Source: CAYJLW01 sp964370965 (GTDB lineage: Bacteria > Actinomycetota > Acidimicrobiia > UBA2766). Taken from it: a stretch of 38,301 bases of DNA. This document shows positions 1 to 7,324 of this stretch, in pieces. Below the pieces are notes generated by a model that was not told the DNA's origin, made no database searches, and saw nothing but the letters and a program-made list of their open reading frames with translations. The DNA lies in contig CAYJLW010000040.1 in the NCBI GenBank assembly GCA_964370965.1, positions 1 to 38,301 of the forward strand, written 5' to 3'. A program made the position numbers and the translations under genes. Positions within the stretch are counted from its first letter, which is position 1, and the number at the start of each line of letters is the position of its first letter.

Positions 1-1
1 C

Positions 2-55
2 CGCCACCAGGCCATTCCCAACCTCACCAACGGCTATCCAGGAAACTCGGGCTAG
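2..55 (+). CDS. C-terminal end of an unidentified gene entering from the left
   Basis: An open frame runs in from the left edge and ends at TAG 53-55. It gives about 17 residues (ending NGYPGNSG) with no stop before the edge. The stop interlocks with the TAG of the convergent regulator gene (52-54 on the minus strand), so the two genes would meet tail to tail. The fragment is too short to identify. It could be chance, because 54 open bases are not unusual at this GC content. Confidence 0.3.
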   Translation, partial: RHQAIPNLTNGYPGNSG

Positions 56-2826
56 TTCTCGGCGCGGGGTGCCGCCGTGACCCGGGCGGCGAGCTGGGTA
101 CGGGAGCGGATCCCCAGCTTCGCGTAGACCCGGGACAGGTGGTGACCGACCGTCTTGGGGCTCATGAGCAGGGCGTCCGCGATCTCCCGGTTCGTGGACC
201 CGGTGGCGGCGAGACCCGCGACCCGCTCCTCGGTCGGGGTGAGCTCCCCGGGGGCGGCGGCGGCCGCCCCCACGCCGGCGAGCTCCTGGTCGGCGCGGGC
301 CGCCCACAGCGGGCTGCGAGTGGCACGGAAGGCGTCGCGGGCCGCCCCGAGGGCGTCGCGGGCCGCCCGCTTCTGCTTCGCGCGACGTGCCACGGTGCCG
401 AGCATGAGCAGGGTGCGTCCCAGCTCGAAGGGCTCCTGCACACGCTCGTGGGCCCGCACGGCCCCCTCCAGCGTGGCGATCGCCCCGGAGCGGTCTCCTC
501 CGGCGGCGAGGAGGGCGCCCCGGCACCGCAGGGCGGCGGCCACCGGCCAGGGACGGTCGAGAGCCTGGGCTCGTTCCTCGAAGGGGTCGAGCAGCTCCCC
601 GGCGGCGCCGGGTTCGCCGAGCGCCACGAGTGCCTCGACCTCGTCGGGCAGCCAGCGCGCGACGGAGGGCTCCACCATGCCCGACGAGAGGGAGAGCTGG
701 GCGAGGGGTCCGAGGCGTTCGTGGGCCGCGGCGGCGTCGCCCAAGGAGAGCTCCAGGAAGCCGATCACCCCGACGTTCACGACGACGGCCGGTCCCGCCC
801 CGGTGCGGGCGCCCAGCTCTATGCCTTCTGTGGCAGCGGCGCGGGCGGCTGCGACGCGGCCGAGGCGGGCGTCGACGAGGGCCCGCACCGACAGGATGGT
901 CGCCAAGCGGACGGACTGGCCGGTCTGGCGGGCGAGGGCCACGGCGTTCTCGGCGTAGCCGTCGGCGGCCTCAGCGTTGCCCACGAGGCACTCCAAGTGG
1001 GCGAGGGTGCCGAGGAGGAACGGGAGGTCGGCGTCGTCGCCGCGGTCGGTGGCCGCCCGCAGCTCGCTCTCGTAGACTCGCCGGGGGCCTTCGAGGTCCC
1101 CCAGCCAGCGGTTCCGGCTCGCCAGCAGGAGCGCCGGCCGCCGGTCGACGGGGACGTCGCCGTGCAACCCGAGGTGCTCGAACCGCTCGACGATCCCGGG
1201 GTCGGGTTCCTCGGCCCGGAAGAACGCCACGAGGCCGTGTGCCGCCATCGCGGAGGCCAGCGTGGTGGCGTCCCCGAGGTGCTCGGCGGCGGCGAGGGCC
1301 GCCGCCGCGTACGGAGCCGCCGCCCGCGGGTTGCCCGCCCACACGTGTGTGAAGGCGAGCTCGGCGCGCACACGTGTCTCCAGCTCGGGGTCCCTCGCGG
1401 AGTCGGCGAGGGCCGCCTCGAAGATCCCGGCGGTCTCCGCCAGGGGTCCGGTCACCTGGCGGATCTTCCCCAGGAGGACGAGGGGCAGCGCCCGCTGCGT
1501 GCCGGGCCGGGAGAGCGCGGCCGCCTCCTTCAGGAGCGTGGCCGCGCGCTCTGAGTTCCCCGTGGTGGCGTGCTGTTGGGCAGCGAGGAGGCAGCGGCGT
1601 CGACGTGCCGGGCCGTCCTCGGGGGCTGTGAGGCGAAGGGCGTCCTCGGCGAGGGCGGCGGCGGCGTCGGGCGCCCCCCGGCCGACGGCCCGGGCGGCGG
1701 CGGCGTCGAGGGCGCCGGCAACGCCGGGGTCGGGCGAATCCGTGACGAGAGCGAGGTGGCGGGCCTGTTCCTCCGGGTCGGTGACGAGGACGGCCAGGCG
1801 GCGATGGAGATGCCCGCGGGCGGGGCCGGCGACCGTGGCGTACACGGCGGAGCGCAGGAGCGGATGGGAGAAGCGGACCCGGTCGCCGTCGAGGGTGAGC
1901 ACCCCCCGGTCGAACGCCGGCTCCAGGTCGTCCCACACGTCGCGCAACAGCGAAGGTGTCGGGTTGGACAGCGCGGCCACGGTGAGGAGTCCGTCCCGAG
2001 CGGGAGCGGGGAGGGTGGCGACGGGTTCGAGGACGAGGCTGCGGAGGCTGTCGGGCAGGGGGAGTCTCTCGTCGGGCACGAGCGGGAGGCCCCGGCGCTG
2101 CAGTGCCCGGGCGATCTCGACTGCGTAGAAGGGGTTGCCGCCGCTTCCGCGGTGGAGGCGGACGAGGAAGGGCCGGGGGAGGCCGACGCCGAGGCGGTCG
2201 CGCACGAGGGCGTCCACCGCATCCACGTCCACGGGGCCGATGTCGAGGTGGTGGAGGCGTTCGGGGGGGAGGCTGCGCTCCAGGGCCGTCCAGACGAGGT
2301 CCGGGGGCCGGGGGCGGCGGGCCCCGGCGAAGCCGACCGGCTCGGCGTCGAGGCGCCGCAGGGCGAAGGCGAGCGCCCGGGCCGAGGGACGGTCGATCCA
2401 CTGCAGGTCGTCCACGGCGACGAGCAGCGGGCCCCGGCCGGCGAGTACCCGGAATGCCTCGCGGAGGGCGACGCCGACCTCGCGGCCGTCTGCGGGGTCC
2501 GCGGCGGGGTCGGCCCGCAGGAGCGCGACGTCGAGCGTACGGGCGTGGTGTCCGGGCACCTCTCCGGCGAGGTCGTCGACGACCGGTTCGAGGAGGTCGC
2601 CGAGGGCGGCATAGGAGAGTTGCGTCTCGCTCTCCACGGGTTGCGCGCGCAGGAGGAGGAAGCCCCGTTTGTCGGCCTCGGCGAGCAGCTCCCGCAGGAG
2701 GGACGTCTTGCCGATGCCGGCCTCGCCCTGGATGAGGATCCCCACGGGCCCGCTCGAGACGGCGTCGCAGGCCGCCCGCAGGGCCTCCACCTCGGGGTCT
2801 CGTCCGAACAGGCTGCTGTGCGCCAC
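52..2826 (-). CDS. LuxR-family transcriptional regulator with N-terminal AAA ATPase (LAL/MalT-like)
   Basis: The 924-residue protein has the large-ATP-binding LuxR (LAL) architecture. A Walker A motif GEAGIGKT lies at residues 34-41 and a Walker B-type VAVDDLQWID near residue 130. A long Ala/Leu-rich helical TPR-like middle follows, and a LuxR helix-turn-helix occupies about residues 862-924 (LTPTEERVAGLAATG..NREIADAL..SPKTVGHHL). Proteins of this kind usually sense a ligand or partner through the ATPase/TPR part and bind DNA through the C-terminus. I chose GTG at 2826 because the next residues, AHSSLFGRDPEVEAL, are the usual beginning of the ATPase domain. The frame stays open to 3324, but that extension is Arg/Pro-rich non-coding translation crossing the divergent gene. 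It is transcribed away from the FMN oxidase gene, and a perfect inverted repeat lies 26 bp upstream of its start. Target unknown. Confidence 0.93.
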   Translation of the reverse strand: MAHSSLFGRDPEVEALRAACDAVSSGPVGILIQGEAGIGKTSLLRELLAEADKRGFLLLRAQPVESETQLSYAALGDLLEPVVDDLAGEVPGHHARTLDVALLRADPAADPADGREVGVALREAFRVLAGRGPLLVAVDDLQWIDRPSARALAFALRRLDAEPVGFAGARRPRPPDLVWTALERSLPPERLHHLDIGPVDVDAVDALVRDRLGVGLPRPFLVRLHRGSGGNPFYAVEIARALQRRGLPLVPDERLPLPDSLRSLVLEPVATLPAPARDGLLTVAALSNPTPSLLRDVWDDLEPAFDRGVLTLDGDRVRFSHPLLRSAVYATVAGPARGHLHRRLAVLVTDPEEQARHLALVTDSPDPGVAGALDAAAARAVGRGAPDAAAALAEDALRLTAPEDGPARRRRCLLAAQQHATTGNSERAATLLKEAAALSRPGTQRALPLVLLGKIRQVTGPLAETAGIFEAALADSARDPELETRVRAELAFTHVWAGNPRAAAPYAAAALAAAEHLGDATTLASAMAAHGLVAFFRAEEPDPGIVERFEHLGLHGDVPVDRRPALLLASRNRWLGDLEGPRRVYESELRAATDRGDDADLPFLLGTLAHLECLVGNAEAADGYAENAVALARQTGQSVRLATILSVRALVDARLGRVAAARAAATEGIELGARTGAGPAVVVNVGVIGFLELSLGDAAAAHERLGPLAQLSLSSGMVEPSVARWLPDEVEALVALGEPGAAGELLDPFEERAQALDRPWPVAAALRCRGALLAAGGDRSGAIATLEGAVRAHERVQEPFELGRTLLMLGTVARRAKQKRAARDALGAARDAFRATRSPLWAARADQELAGVGAAAAAPGELTPTEERVAGLAATGSTNREIADALLMSPKTVGHHLSRVYAKLGIRSRTQLAARVTAAPRAEN

Positions 2827-2852
2827 AGGCCACCCTATCAAGGCCCCAGGTC

Positions 2853-2890
2853 GGATGCTCAGAGCCGCGCCTCTGCGGCTCTGAGCATCC
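2853..2890. promoter_or_regulatory. Perfect 16-bp inverted repeat in the divergent promoter region
   Basis: Arms GGATGCTCAGAGCCGC (2853-2868) and its exact reverse complement (2875-2890) are separated by 6 nt. A further copy of the core GGCTCTGAG occurs at 2900-2908. The element sits between the divergent starts of the LuxR-type regulator (2826, minus) and the FMN oxidase (2934, plus), where an operator is expected. There is no T-tract, and it lies upstream of both genes rather than after one, so a terminator is less likely. Which protein binds it is unknown. The adjacent LuxR-type regulator is the obvious candidate. Confidence 0.6.
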
Positions 2891-2933
2891 CACCTCGCGG
2901 GCTCTGAGGGCCCTCCGGGCCTACGATCCCAGC

Positions 2934-3803
2934 GTGGCTGCCCGCGACCGCTCCTTGGGGCTCGCCCCCGCGTCCGTCCGTGACTACAGGGAACTGGCGC
3001 GCCGCCGCCTGCCCCGCCAGCTCTTCGACTACCTCGACGGGGGCGCTTACGAGGAGTCCACGATGCGCGCCAACGTCGCGGACCTGGGTCGTATCCGGCT
3101 CCGCCAGCGGGTGCTCCGGGACGTCTCGGACCTCCGATTGGGTACGACGGTGCTCGGTGAGGATCTCGCCCTGCCGTTGGTCCTCGCTCCGGTCGGCCTC
3201 GCGGGGATGTTCGCCCGGCGCGCCGAAATACAGGCCGCCCGTGCCGCCGAGACTGCCGGCATCTCCTTCTGCGAGTCCGCGGTGTCGATCTGCGGCATCG
3301 AGGAGGTGCGGGCTGCCACCACAAGGCCGTTCTGGTTCCAGCTCTACGTCATGCGCGACCGCGGCTACGCCGAGGACCTCATGGGTCGGGCGAGCGCTGC
3401 GGGGTGCGCGGTGCTCGTCCTCACAGTCGACCTCGCCGTGGTCGGCGCCCGCTATCGCGACACCCGCAACGGCATGACCGACCCCGTGTCCCTGCCGAAG
3501 CGCCTCGTGCGGGCATGGGACCTCGCCTCGCACCCGGCCTGGGTGCGGGACGTGGCGCTGGGCGGGCGACCCCTCACGTTCGCCAACCTCGAGCGGGCCG
3601 TGCCGGGGGCCCGCACCCCGGACGCCTTCCGGGGCTGGGTCGACACGCAGTTCGACCCCAGTGTGACGTGGGACGACCTCGCGTGGGTGCGCGACCAATG
3701 GCGGGGCAAGCTCGTCCTCAAGGGCATCCTCGACCCCGACGACGCCCTGCGGGCCGCCGACCACGGGGCGGACGCCGTCGTCGTCTCCAACCATGGCGGA
3801 CGC
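2934..3803 (+). pseudogene. FMN-dependent alpha-hydroxyacid dehydrogenase (lactate/glycolate oxidase family), 3' truncated
   Basis: The first 290 residues are a clear member of the FMN-dependent alpha-hydroxyacid oxidase family, which oxidises 2-hydroxy acids such as L-lactate or glycolate to 2-oxo acids. N-terminal DYLDGGAYEES, the FMN-binding stretch PLVLAPVGLAGM, FWFQLYVMRDR, LVLTVDLAVVGARYRD, then GKLVLKGIL and VVVSNHGGR are all in family order. SNHGGR carries the catalytic His and the substrate-binding Arg. Homology stops directly after it at about 3803: the expected QLDG, the phosphate-binding DGG..RG segment and the rest of the barrel (about 90 residues) are missing. The same frame stays open into a tRNA gene and beyond to 4316, which is not coding. 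GTG 2934 fits the family N-terminus. A scaffold misjoin is an alternative to a real deletion. Confidence 0.85.
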
Positions 3804-3853
3804 CGCGGCCGATCCGGTGGCGGGGGACCGCGACGAGGCCCGGACGGGTTCTC

Positions 3854-3929
3854 TGGCGCCCCCGGCAGGATTCGAACCTGCGACACCCGGTTTAGGAAAC
3901 CGGTGCTCTATCCCCTGAGCTACGAGGGC
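3854..3929 (-). tRNA. tRNA-Arg (anticodon CCT)
   Basis: The minus strand reads a full 76-nt tRNA. The acceptor stem is GCCCTCG paired with CGGGGGC (one T-G wobble). The D-arm contains TAGCTCAGGGGATAGAGC. The anticodon stem-loop is CCGGT-TTCCTAA-ACCGG with anticodon CCT, which reads AGG. The T-arm is GCAGG-TTCGAAT-CCTGC, followed by discriminator G and an encoded CCA (3854-3856). Its 3' end lies about 50 bp from the point where the FMN oxidase gene breaks off. tRNA genes are common integration sites, and a less GC-rich islet lies on its 5' side, but I found no integrase gene and no duplicated tRNA end. Confidence 0.95.
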
Positions 3930-4052
3930 TTGTTGGTTGTTTCTGCTGGTCAGAGCCCTTTGCCACCACCTCCGCAGTGTGATTCGCCTCGACCCGTCCC
4001 GCGAGAATCCCGCGGGGCGTTTGCTCGTTCGTGGCGATGCTCGGGCGCAACG

Positions 4053-5003
4053 CTACCGCTCCTCCGGCGTCTGACCACTCCGGGTGAGATCGTTGGGCCA
4101 CATGCCTTGGGCCCAGGCGGTCAGGGTCAGTTGCCCGATGCCGTCGACGGCGGGACCCAACTCGCTCGGCTCGAGGGACGCGGGGACGGCCAGACCGAGC
4201 ACGTCCAGGTCTGGCTCGATGGCGCGCAAGGTCCGATGCGCCTCGACAGGAGTGAGGTCCGGCCCCATGCGTGGCCTGGCGCGATCGAAATCCACGAATT
4301 GCTCGACGACCCGTAGCAGCGCGGGCCAGTGCGGTGTGAAAGTCGGAAGTGCCCCGACGAAAGAATGGAGATCCGCCTCGCGCGTCAGCGAATAGACGAA
4401 GCGGTTTGCTTCCCTCCGGACTGCGAGGACGCCGGCCAGTTCGAGCGTCTCACATTCCTCGGCGATGTTGCGTTTCGCATAGCCGGTGACATCAGCGAGG
4501 CTCGCGATGCTGGAGGGTTGCGTTTGGTGTGACAGGAACTGGCGGAGGATCTCTGTCCGGGCGCCCAGCCCGAACATTGCTCTAAGGCGCAGCCATGCGA
4601 GTGCCGGACGTTCGAGGGGGGGCAGTGAGGAGCGCCCGGTCGGCTGGTAGCGCCTTGGTTTCGACGAGTCGGGCCATTTTGCCGGGGAGTGCTCGTTCAC
4701 TGTCGCGGCGAACTCGCCAAAGGCATGTCGGGTTTCGTTGCTCTGTTCTCGTAGGAGATTACGCAGGCGAACCCGTGAGACATGGCGCCAGTACCGCGTG
4801 CACCAGTCGGTGGCTTCGTCTCGCAGACGCGGCTCGATGTCGCGCAGACCCGCGGTGAAGAGGATCAGAGGCTCAGGATCGATGGCCCAATCTGCGTGTG
4901 TGCGGGTCCAGCCCGACACCCCCAGCTCCGTCCATGCACCCCAGGCCAGCCGGAGAGCCTGCTCGGTCAACGTCGTCGGTTCTGGCCTAATCGAGGTCGG
5001 CAT
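4053..5003 (-). CDS. Winged-helix DNA-binding protein coupled to a nucleotidyltransferase remnant
   Basis: A 316-residue soluble protein of unknown exact function. Residues about 145-210 (LGARTEILRQFL ... SLADVTGYAKRNIAEECETL .. AGVL.VRREANRFVYSL) look like an ArsR/MarR-type winged helix: a helix-turn-helix followed by a beta-wing. The rest has no motif I recognise. I placed the start at ATG 5003, which overlaps the upstream gene's stop by 17 nt and implies translational coupling. The frame is open to 5048, but the extra residues lie inside the upstream gene. The pairing of a winged-helix protein with a nucleotidyltransferase resembles AbiE-type systems, in which such a protein acts as repressor/antitoxin. 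Here this is inference from organisation only. Its codon usage is visibly less GC-rich than that of the biosynthetic genes around it. Confidence 0.75.
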   Translation of the reverse strand: MPTSIRPEPTTLTEQALRLAWGAWTELGVSGWTRTHADWAIDPEPLILFTAGLRDIEPRLRDEATDWCTRYWRHVSRVRLRNLLREQSNETRHAFGEFAATVNEHSPAKWPDSSKPRRYQPTGRSSLPPLERPALAWLRLRAMFGLGARTEILRQFLSHQTQPSSIASLADVTGYAKRNIAEECETLELAGVLAVRREANRFVYSLTREADLHSFVGALPTFTPHWPALLRVVEQFVDFDRARPRMGPDLTPVEAHRTLRAIEPDLDVLGLAVPASLEPSELGPAVDGIGQLTLTAWAQGMWPNDLTRSGQTPEER

Positions 5004-5328
5004 CGCTGACCTCCGTGCCAAGGGCAGCCATCGCAGCCAACAGCTCACGCCGGAAGCCCGCAGATGGATCGTGCGTGATCGCCCAGCGAGCCGCGGTGAG
5101 AAGCTCGTCTCGTGACGGTCCCAAATGCTGGAGATCGGAGTAGTGCTTGCTGCCCGGGCTCTGATCCGTGGCGGCGTAGAGCTTGAAGCAGATCATGTCC
5201 CCGCGGGAGGCTGTCCACGACGTCGGGTTGGCGCTCGGGGTTTCATCCGAGTGGCTCAACAGCGGTTCGGCGTCACTTCTCGACCTTGGAGATCGCAGGG
5301 CGCGCTCCGGCGCTTCGCTTTCGAACAT
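4987..5328 (-). pseudogene. C-terminal remnant of a DUF6036-like nucleotidyltransferase
   Basis: The frame encodes 113 residues. Residues about 40-113 (GDMICFKLYAATDQSPGSKH, YSDLQHLGPSRDELLTAARW, THDPSAGFRRELL) resemble the C-terminal half of actinobacterial nucleotidyltransferases of the AbiEii/DUF6036 kind. The N-terminal half with the GG-x(n)-DxD catalytic signature is absent. The first ~40 residues look unrelated and low in conservation. I therefore read it as a 5'-truncated gene. Its end overlaps the winged-helix gene by 17 nt. The region just upstream is AT-rich, with TATAT/TATATGAT directly before ATG 5328, which could be a promoter for a leaderless transcript. The small protein may still be made. 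A short intact gene cannot be excluded. Confidence 0.6.
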
Positions 5329-5524
5329 GATCCATCATATAACACGCACGATCCACGCATGTAACATTCATGGCGCTTCGGATCTTGGCGGGGTCTGGCA
5401 GGGGGTTGAGGGTCCGCGGGCGCGGCACAAGGGCTCAACAGAATCGGTGGTTCCTAGACCGGTCGAGCCTGCGGAGCCCCCGTGGAGACGAACCCTACGT
5501 GCATGTGTGAGCTGTTGTGGGGAG

Positions 5525-5572
5525 GACCTCGCCTGGATCCGCGAGCACTGGCCGGGCGAGCTCGTCTTCAAC
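5525..5572 (+). pseudogene. Short relic of a second FMN-dependent alpha-hydroxyacid dehydrogenase
   Basis: The 16-residue stretch DLAWIREHWPGELVFN parallels DLAWVRDQWRGKLVLK of the truncated oxidase at 3675-3722. By hand alignment 39 of 48 bases match. It is not a copy of the same allele, because the substitutions are spread over all codon positions. Nothing before or after it resembles the family, and the frame ends at TAG 5603-5605. It sits in a roughly 300-bp stretch (5329-5628) with no intact gene. The rest of that stretch contains only the AT-rich segment near 5328-5370 and no other recognisable structure. Confidence 0.5.
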
Positions 5573-5628
5573 CCCACGGTGCTGCTCCACACCCCGACGC
5601 TGTAGCACCGGCGAGTTCACGCTCCAGA

Positions 5629-6042
5629 TCAGCGAAAGCCCTCGAGCAGGGCGAGGAACTCGGCGGGCGAGTACACGGGGAGGCGTTCGGCCAGGCCAAG
5701 AAGATGACGGTCTCCTGAGACGATCACCGCCTGCGCAACCGCGGCGAGCGCGATGAGGTAGTCATCTCCGGAGTCGGGAGAGCGGATGCGGGGTGGGTCG
5801 TTGGGGTCGTCCACCATCCGCGTCTCGCGGCGGAGCAGCTCCACCAGCTCGAATGCTTCCGCCTGCTCGATGCGGCCGCGGAGCTTGGGGTAGGCCAGCG
5901 CGCGTTCGAGCTCGGTCAGCAACGAGGCGGAGGCAACGAACTCGAAGGCTCCGTCGAGCCAGGCGCGCAGGATCTTCGCGGGCGAACCATGAGGTGCGAG
6001 CAGAGCTGAGATGACGACGTTCGGGTCGAGAACCGCTCGCAC
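5629..6042 (-). CDS. PIN-domain ribonuclease toxin (VapC-like)
   Basis: The 137-residue protein fits the PIN fold of putative type II toxins that cleave RNA with a metal-binding acidic cluster. D6 lies in the opening VLDPNVVISALL, E44 in LLTELERAL, D94 in GDDYLIALA and D111 in VSGDRHLLGL, so all four expected acidic positions are present. The GTG start at 6042 follows the antitoxin stop by only 3 nt, the usual coupled antitoxin-toxin order. The length is typical. The presumed target is tRNA or mRNA, as for other PIN toxins, but the exact substrate cannot be read from sequence. The pair lies in the less GC-rich islet next to the tRNA gene, in keeping with horizontal mobility. Confidence 0.88.
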   Translation of the reverse strand: MRAVLDPNVVISALLAPHGSPAKILRAWLDGAFEFVASASLLTELERALAYPKLRGRIEQAEAFELVELLRRETRMVDDPNDPPRIRSPDSGDDYLIALAAVAQAVIVSGDRHLLGLAERLPVYSPAEFLALLEGFR

Positions 6043-6045
6043 GAC

Positions 6046-6276
6046 TCAGCGCTTACGGCGACGACTCGCGTGCTGTGCCGCAACGGCCAGCTCGACTGCC
6101 TCGTCTTCGGCCATGTTGTTGCGCGCCCACAACCGGTCGAGCAGGTCGAGGCCCAGGTCTCGCCGAAGAGCCTCCTCGATCACTTCGCCGTCGCCCTTGC
6201 CGGTCCGTGCTGCGCGCACCTTGACCGCTCTCAGCACGTCCGCATCGATCGTAAGCGTCGTCCGCGTCTTCGCCAT
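6046..6276 (-). CDS. Ribbon-helix-helix antitoxin (VapB-like)
   Basis: The 76-residue protein starts KTRTTLTIDADVLRAVKVRA, a ribbon-helix-helix opening of alternating residues followed by a helix, as in CopG/VapB-type antitoxins that dimerise and bind their own promoter. The C-terminal half is acidic and then ends in a basic tail (SRRRKR). It likely wraps the PIN toxin encoded immediately downstream and blocks its active site. The ATG at 6276 is preceded by GGATGCGGGT. Autoregulation is typical of the family. The 34 bp upstream of the gene (6277-6310) are short, so promoter elements may overlap the end of the hydrolase gene. Confidence 0.85.
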   Translation of the reverse strand: MAKTRTTLTIDADVLRAVKVRAARTGKGDGEVIEEALRRDLGLDLLDRLWARNNMAEDEAVELAVAAQHASRRRKR

Positions 6277-6310
6277 ACCCGCATCCTAACATCATGACGC
6301 GGGGAGTCGC

Positions 6311-7276
6311 CTACAGACTCCCCAGGAAGTCCAGGAGAGCGGCGTTGACGACCCCGGGGGCCTCCTGCTGGGTCCAGTGGCCTGCCCCCTCGATCATGAC
6401 CTCGCCGCGCAGGGAGGGGACCATCGTGGACTGCATGGCGAGCAGCGGGCCGCCCATGGCGTTGGAGACCACGAGATCGCGGGTGCCGGCGACGAACAGC
6501 GCCGGGACGCCCACCTTCGCCGCGTTCCAGGCCCCCATGAGCTCCCAGTTCCGGTCCCAGTTGCGGTACCAGTTGAGGCCGCCCGCGAACCCGGTGCGGG
6601 TGAACGCCTCCGTGTAGACGGCGAGGTCGTCGGTGCCCAGCCAGGCGGGGAGCTCCGAGGGGTCGACCATCATGTCGAGGAACCCGGCGGTCTTGGGGAG
6701 GTCCATGTCGGGCTCGAAGTCCTCGCCCGCGGAACCCGAGGCGGAGTAGAGGGTCATGCGCAGCGTGCGCTCGACGTCGGCCTCCAGCTCGCGTTCGGCC
6801 CTGCCGGGCTCCTGGAAGTAGAGCATGTAGAAGAAGCGGTCCCCCCACATCGCCTTCATCATGTCGGTGGGCTTCAGCGGGGTGCGGGGGGCGTACGGGA
6901 CGCTCATCCCGACGACGGCGGGGAAGCGGTCGGGGCGCAGGAGGGCGGCGTTCCAGGCCACCATCGAGCCCCAGTCGTGGCCCACGATCGTGGCGGTGTC
7001 CTCGCCGAGGGCGTCGAGGAGGCCCACCATGTCGCCCACGAGGTGCAACAGGGTGTAGGCCTCGACGGCCCCGGGACGGTCGCTGGCGCCGTAGCCCCGC
7101 TGGTCGGGGACGACCACGCGGTAGCCCGCCTCCGCGAGGGGCCCGATCTGGTGGCGCCAGGAGTACCAGAGCTCCGGGAAGCCGTGACAGAGCAGGACGG
7201 CCGGCCCCTCGCCCGCCTCGGCGACGTGCAGGCGCACCCCGTTCGTGCCCACATCGCGATGGCGGACGTCAACCAT
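6311..7276 (-). CDS. Alpha/beta hydrolase, epoxide hydrolase-like
   Basis: The 321-residue protein has the epoxide hydrolase pattern. The oxyanion-hole motif HGFPELW is at 31-37, DQRGYGASD at 58-66, and the nucleophile elbow GHDWGS has Asp101 as nucleophile. The charge relay is completed by Asp267 (AGTRDLVV) and His300 (GAGHWTQQE). Two cap-domain tyrosines that could activate the epoxide oxygen are Tyr153 and Tyr237. An aspartate nucleophile also occurs in haloalkane dehalogenases, but the HGFPELWYSWRHQ opening and the tyrosines favour epoxide opening to a diol. It has no signal peptide and should be cytoplasmic. It lies 48 nt downstream of the molybdenum enzyme on the same strand, so co-transcription is likely. 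A shared role in oxidising a hydrophobic compound is possible but unproven. Confidence 0.88.
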   Translation of the reverse strand: MVDVRHRDVGTNGVRLHVAEAGEGPAVLLCHGFPELWYSWRHQIGPLAEAGYRVVVPDQRGYGASDRPGAVEAYTLLHLVGDMVGLLDALGEDTATIVGHDWGSMVAWNAALLRPDRFPAVVGMSVPYAPRTPLKPTDMMKAMWGDRFFYMLYFQEPGRAERELEADVERTLRMTLYSASGSAGEDFEPDMDLPKTAGFLDMMVDPSELPAWLGTDDLAVYTEAFTRTGFAGGLNWYRNWDRNWELMGAWNAAKVGVPALFVAGTRDLVVSNAMGGPLLAMQSTMVPSLRGEVMIEGAGHWTQQEAPGVVNAALLDFLGSL

Positions 7277-7324
7277 GGTCGGCTCCGTTCTCCGCGGCCC
7301 GTTCAGGGGGCTTCACCGGGGGCG

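Noticed and set aside
139..1554. Plus-strand open frame opposite the LuxR-type regulator
   Set aside because: No recognisable domain; Gly/Arg-rich antisense shadow of a well-supported gene.
3854..3929. tRNA-Arg as a proven attachment site
   Set aside because: I found no integrase gene and no second copy of the tRNA 3' end in the window, so integration is only a possibility.
3804..4316. Continuation of the FMN oxidase frame past 3803
   Set aside because: The frame crosses a complete tRNA gene and the 3' part of the winged-helix gene on the other strand, and matches nothing in the oxidase family.
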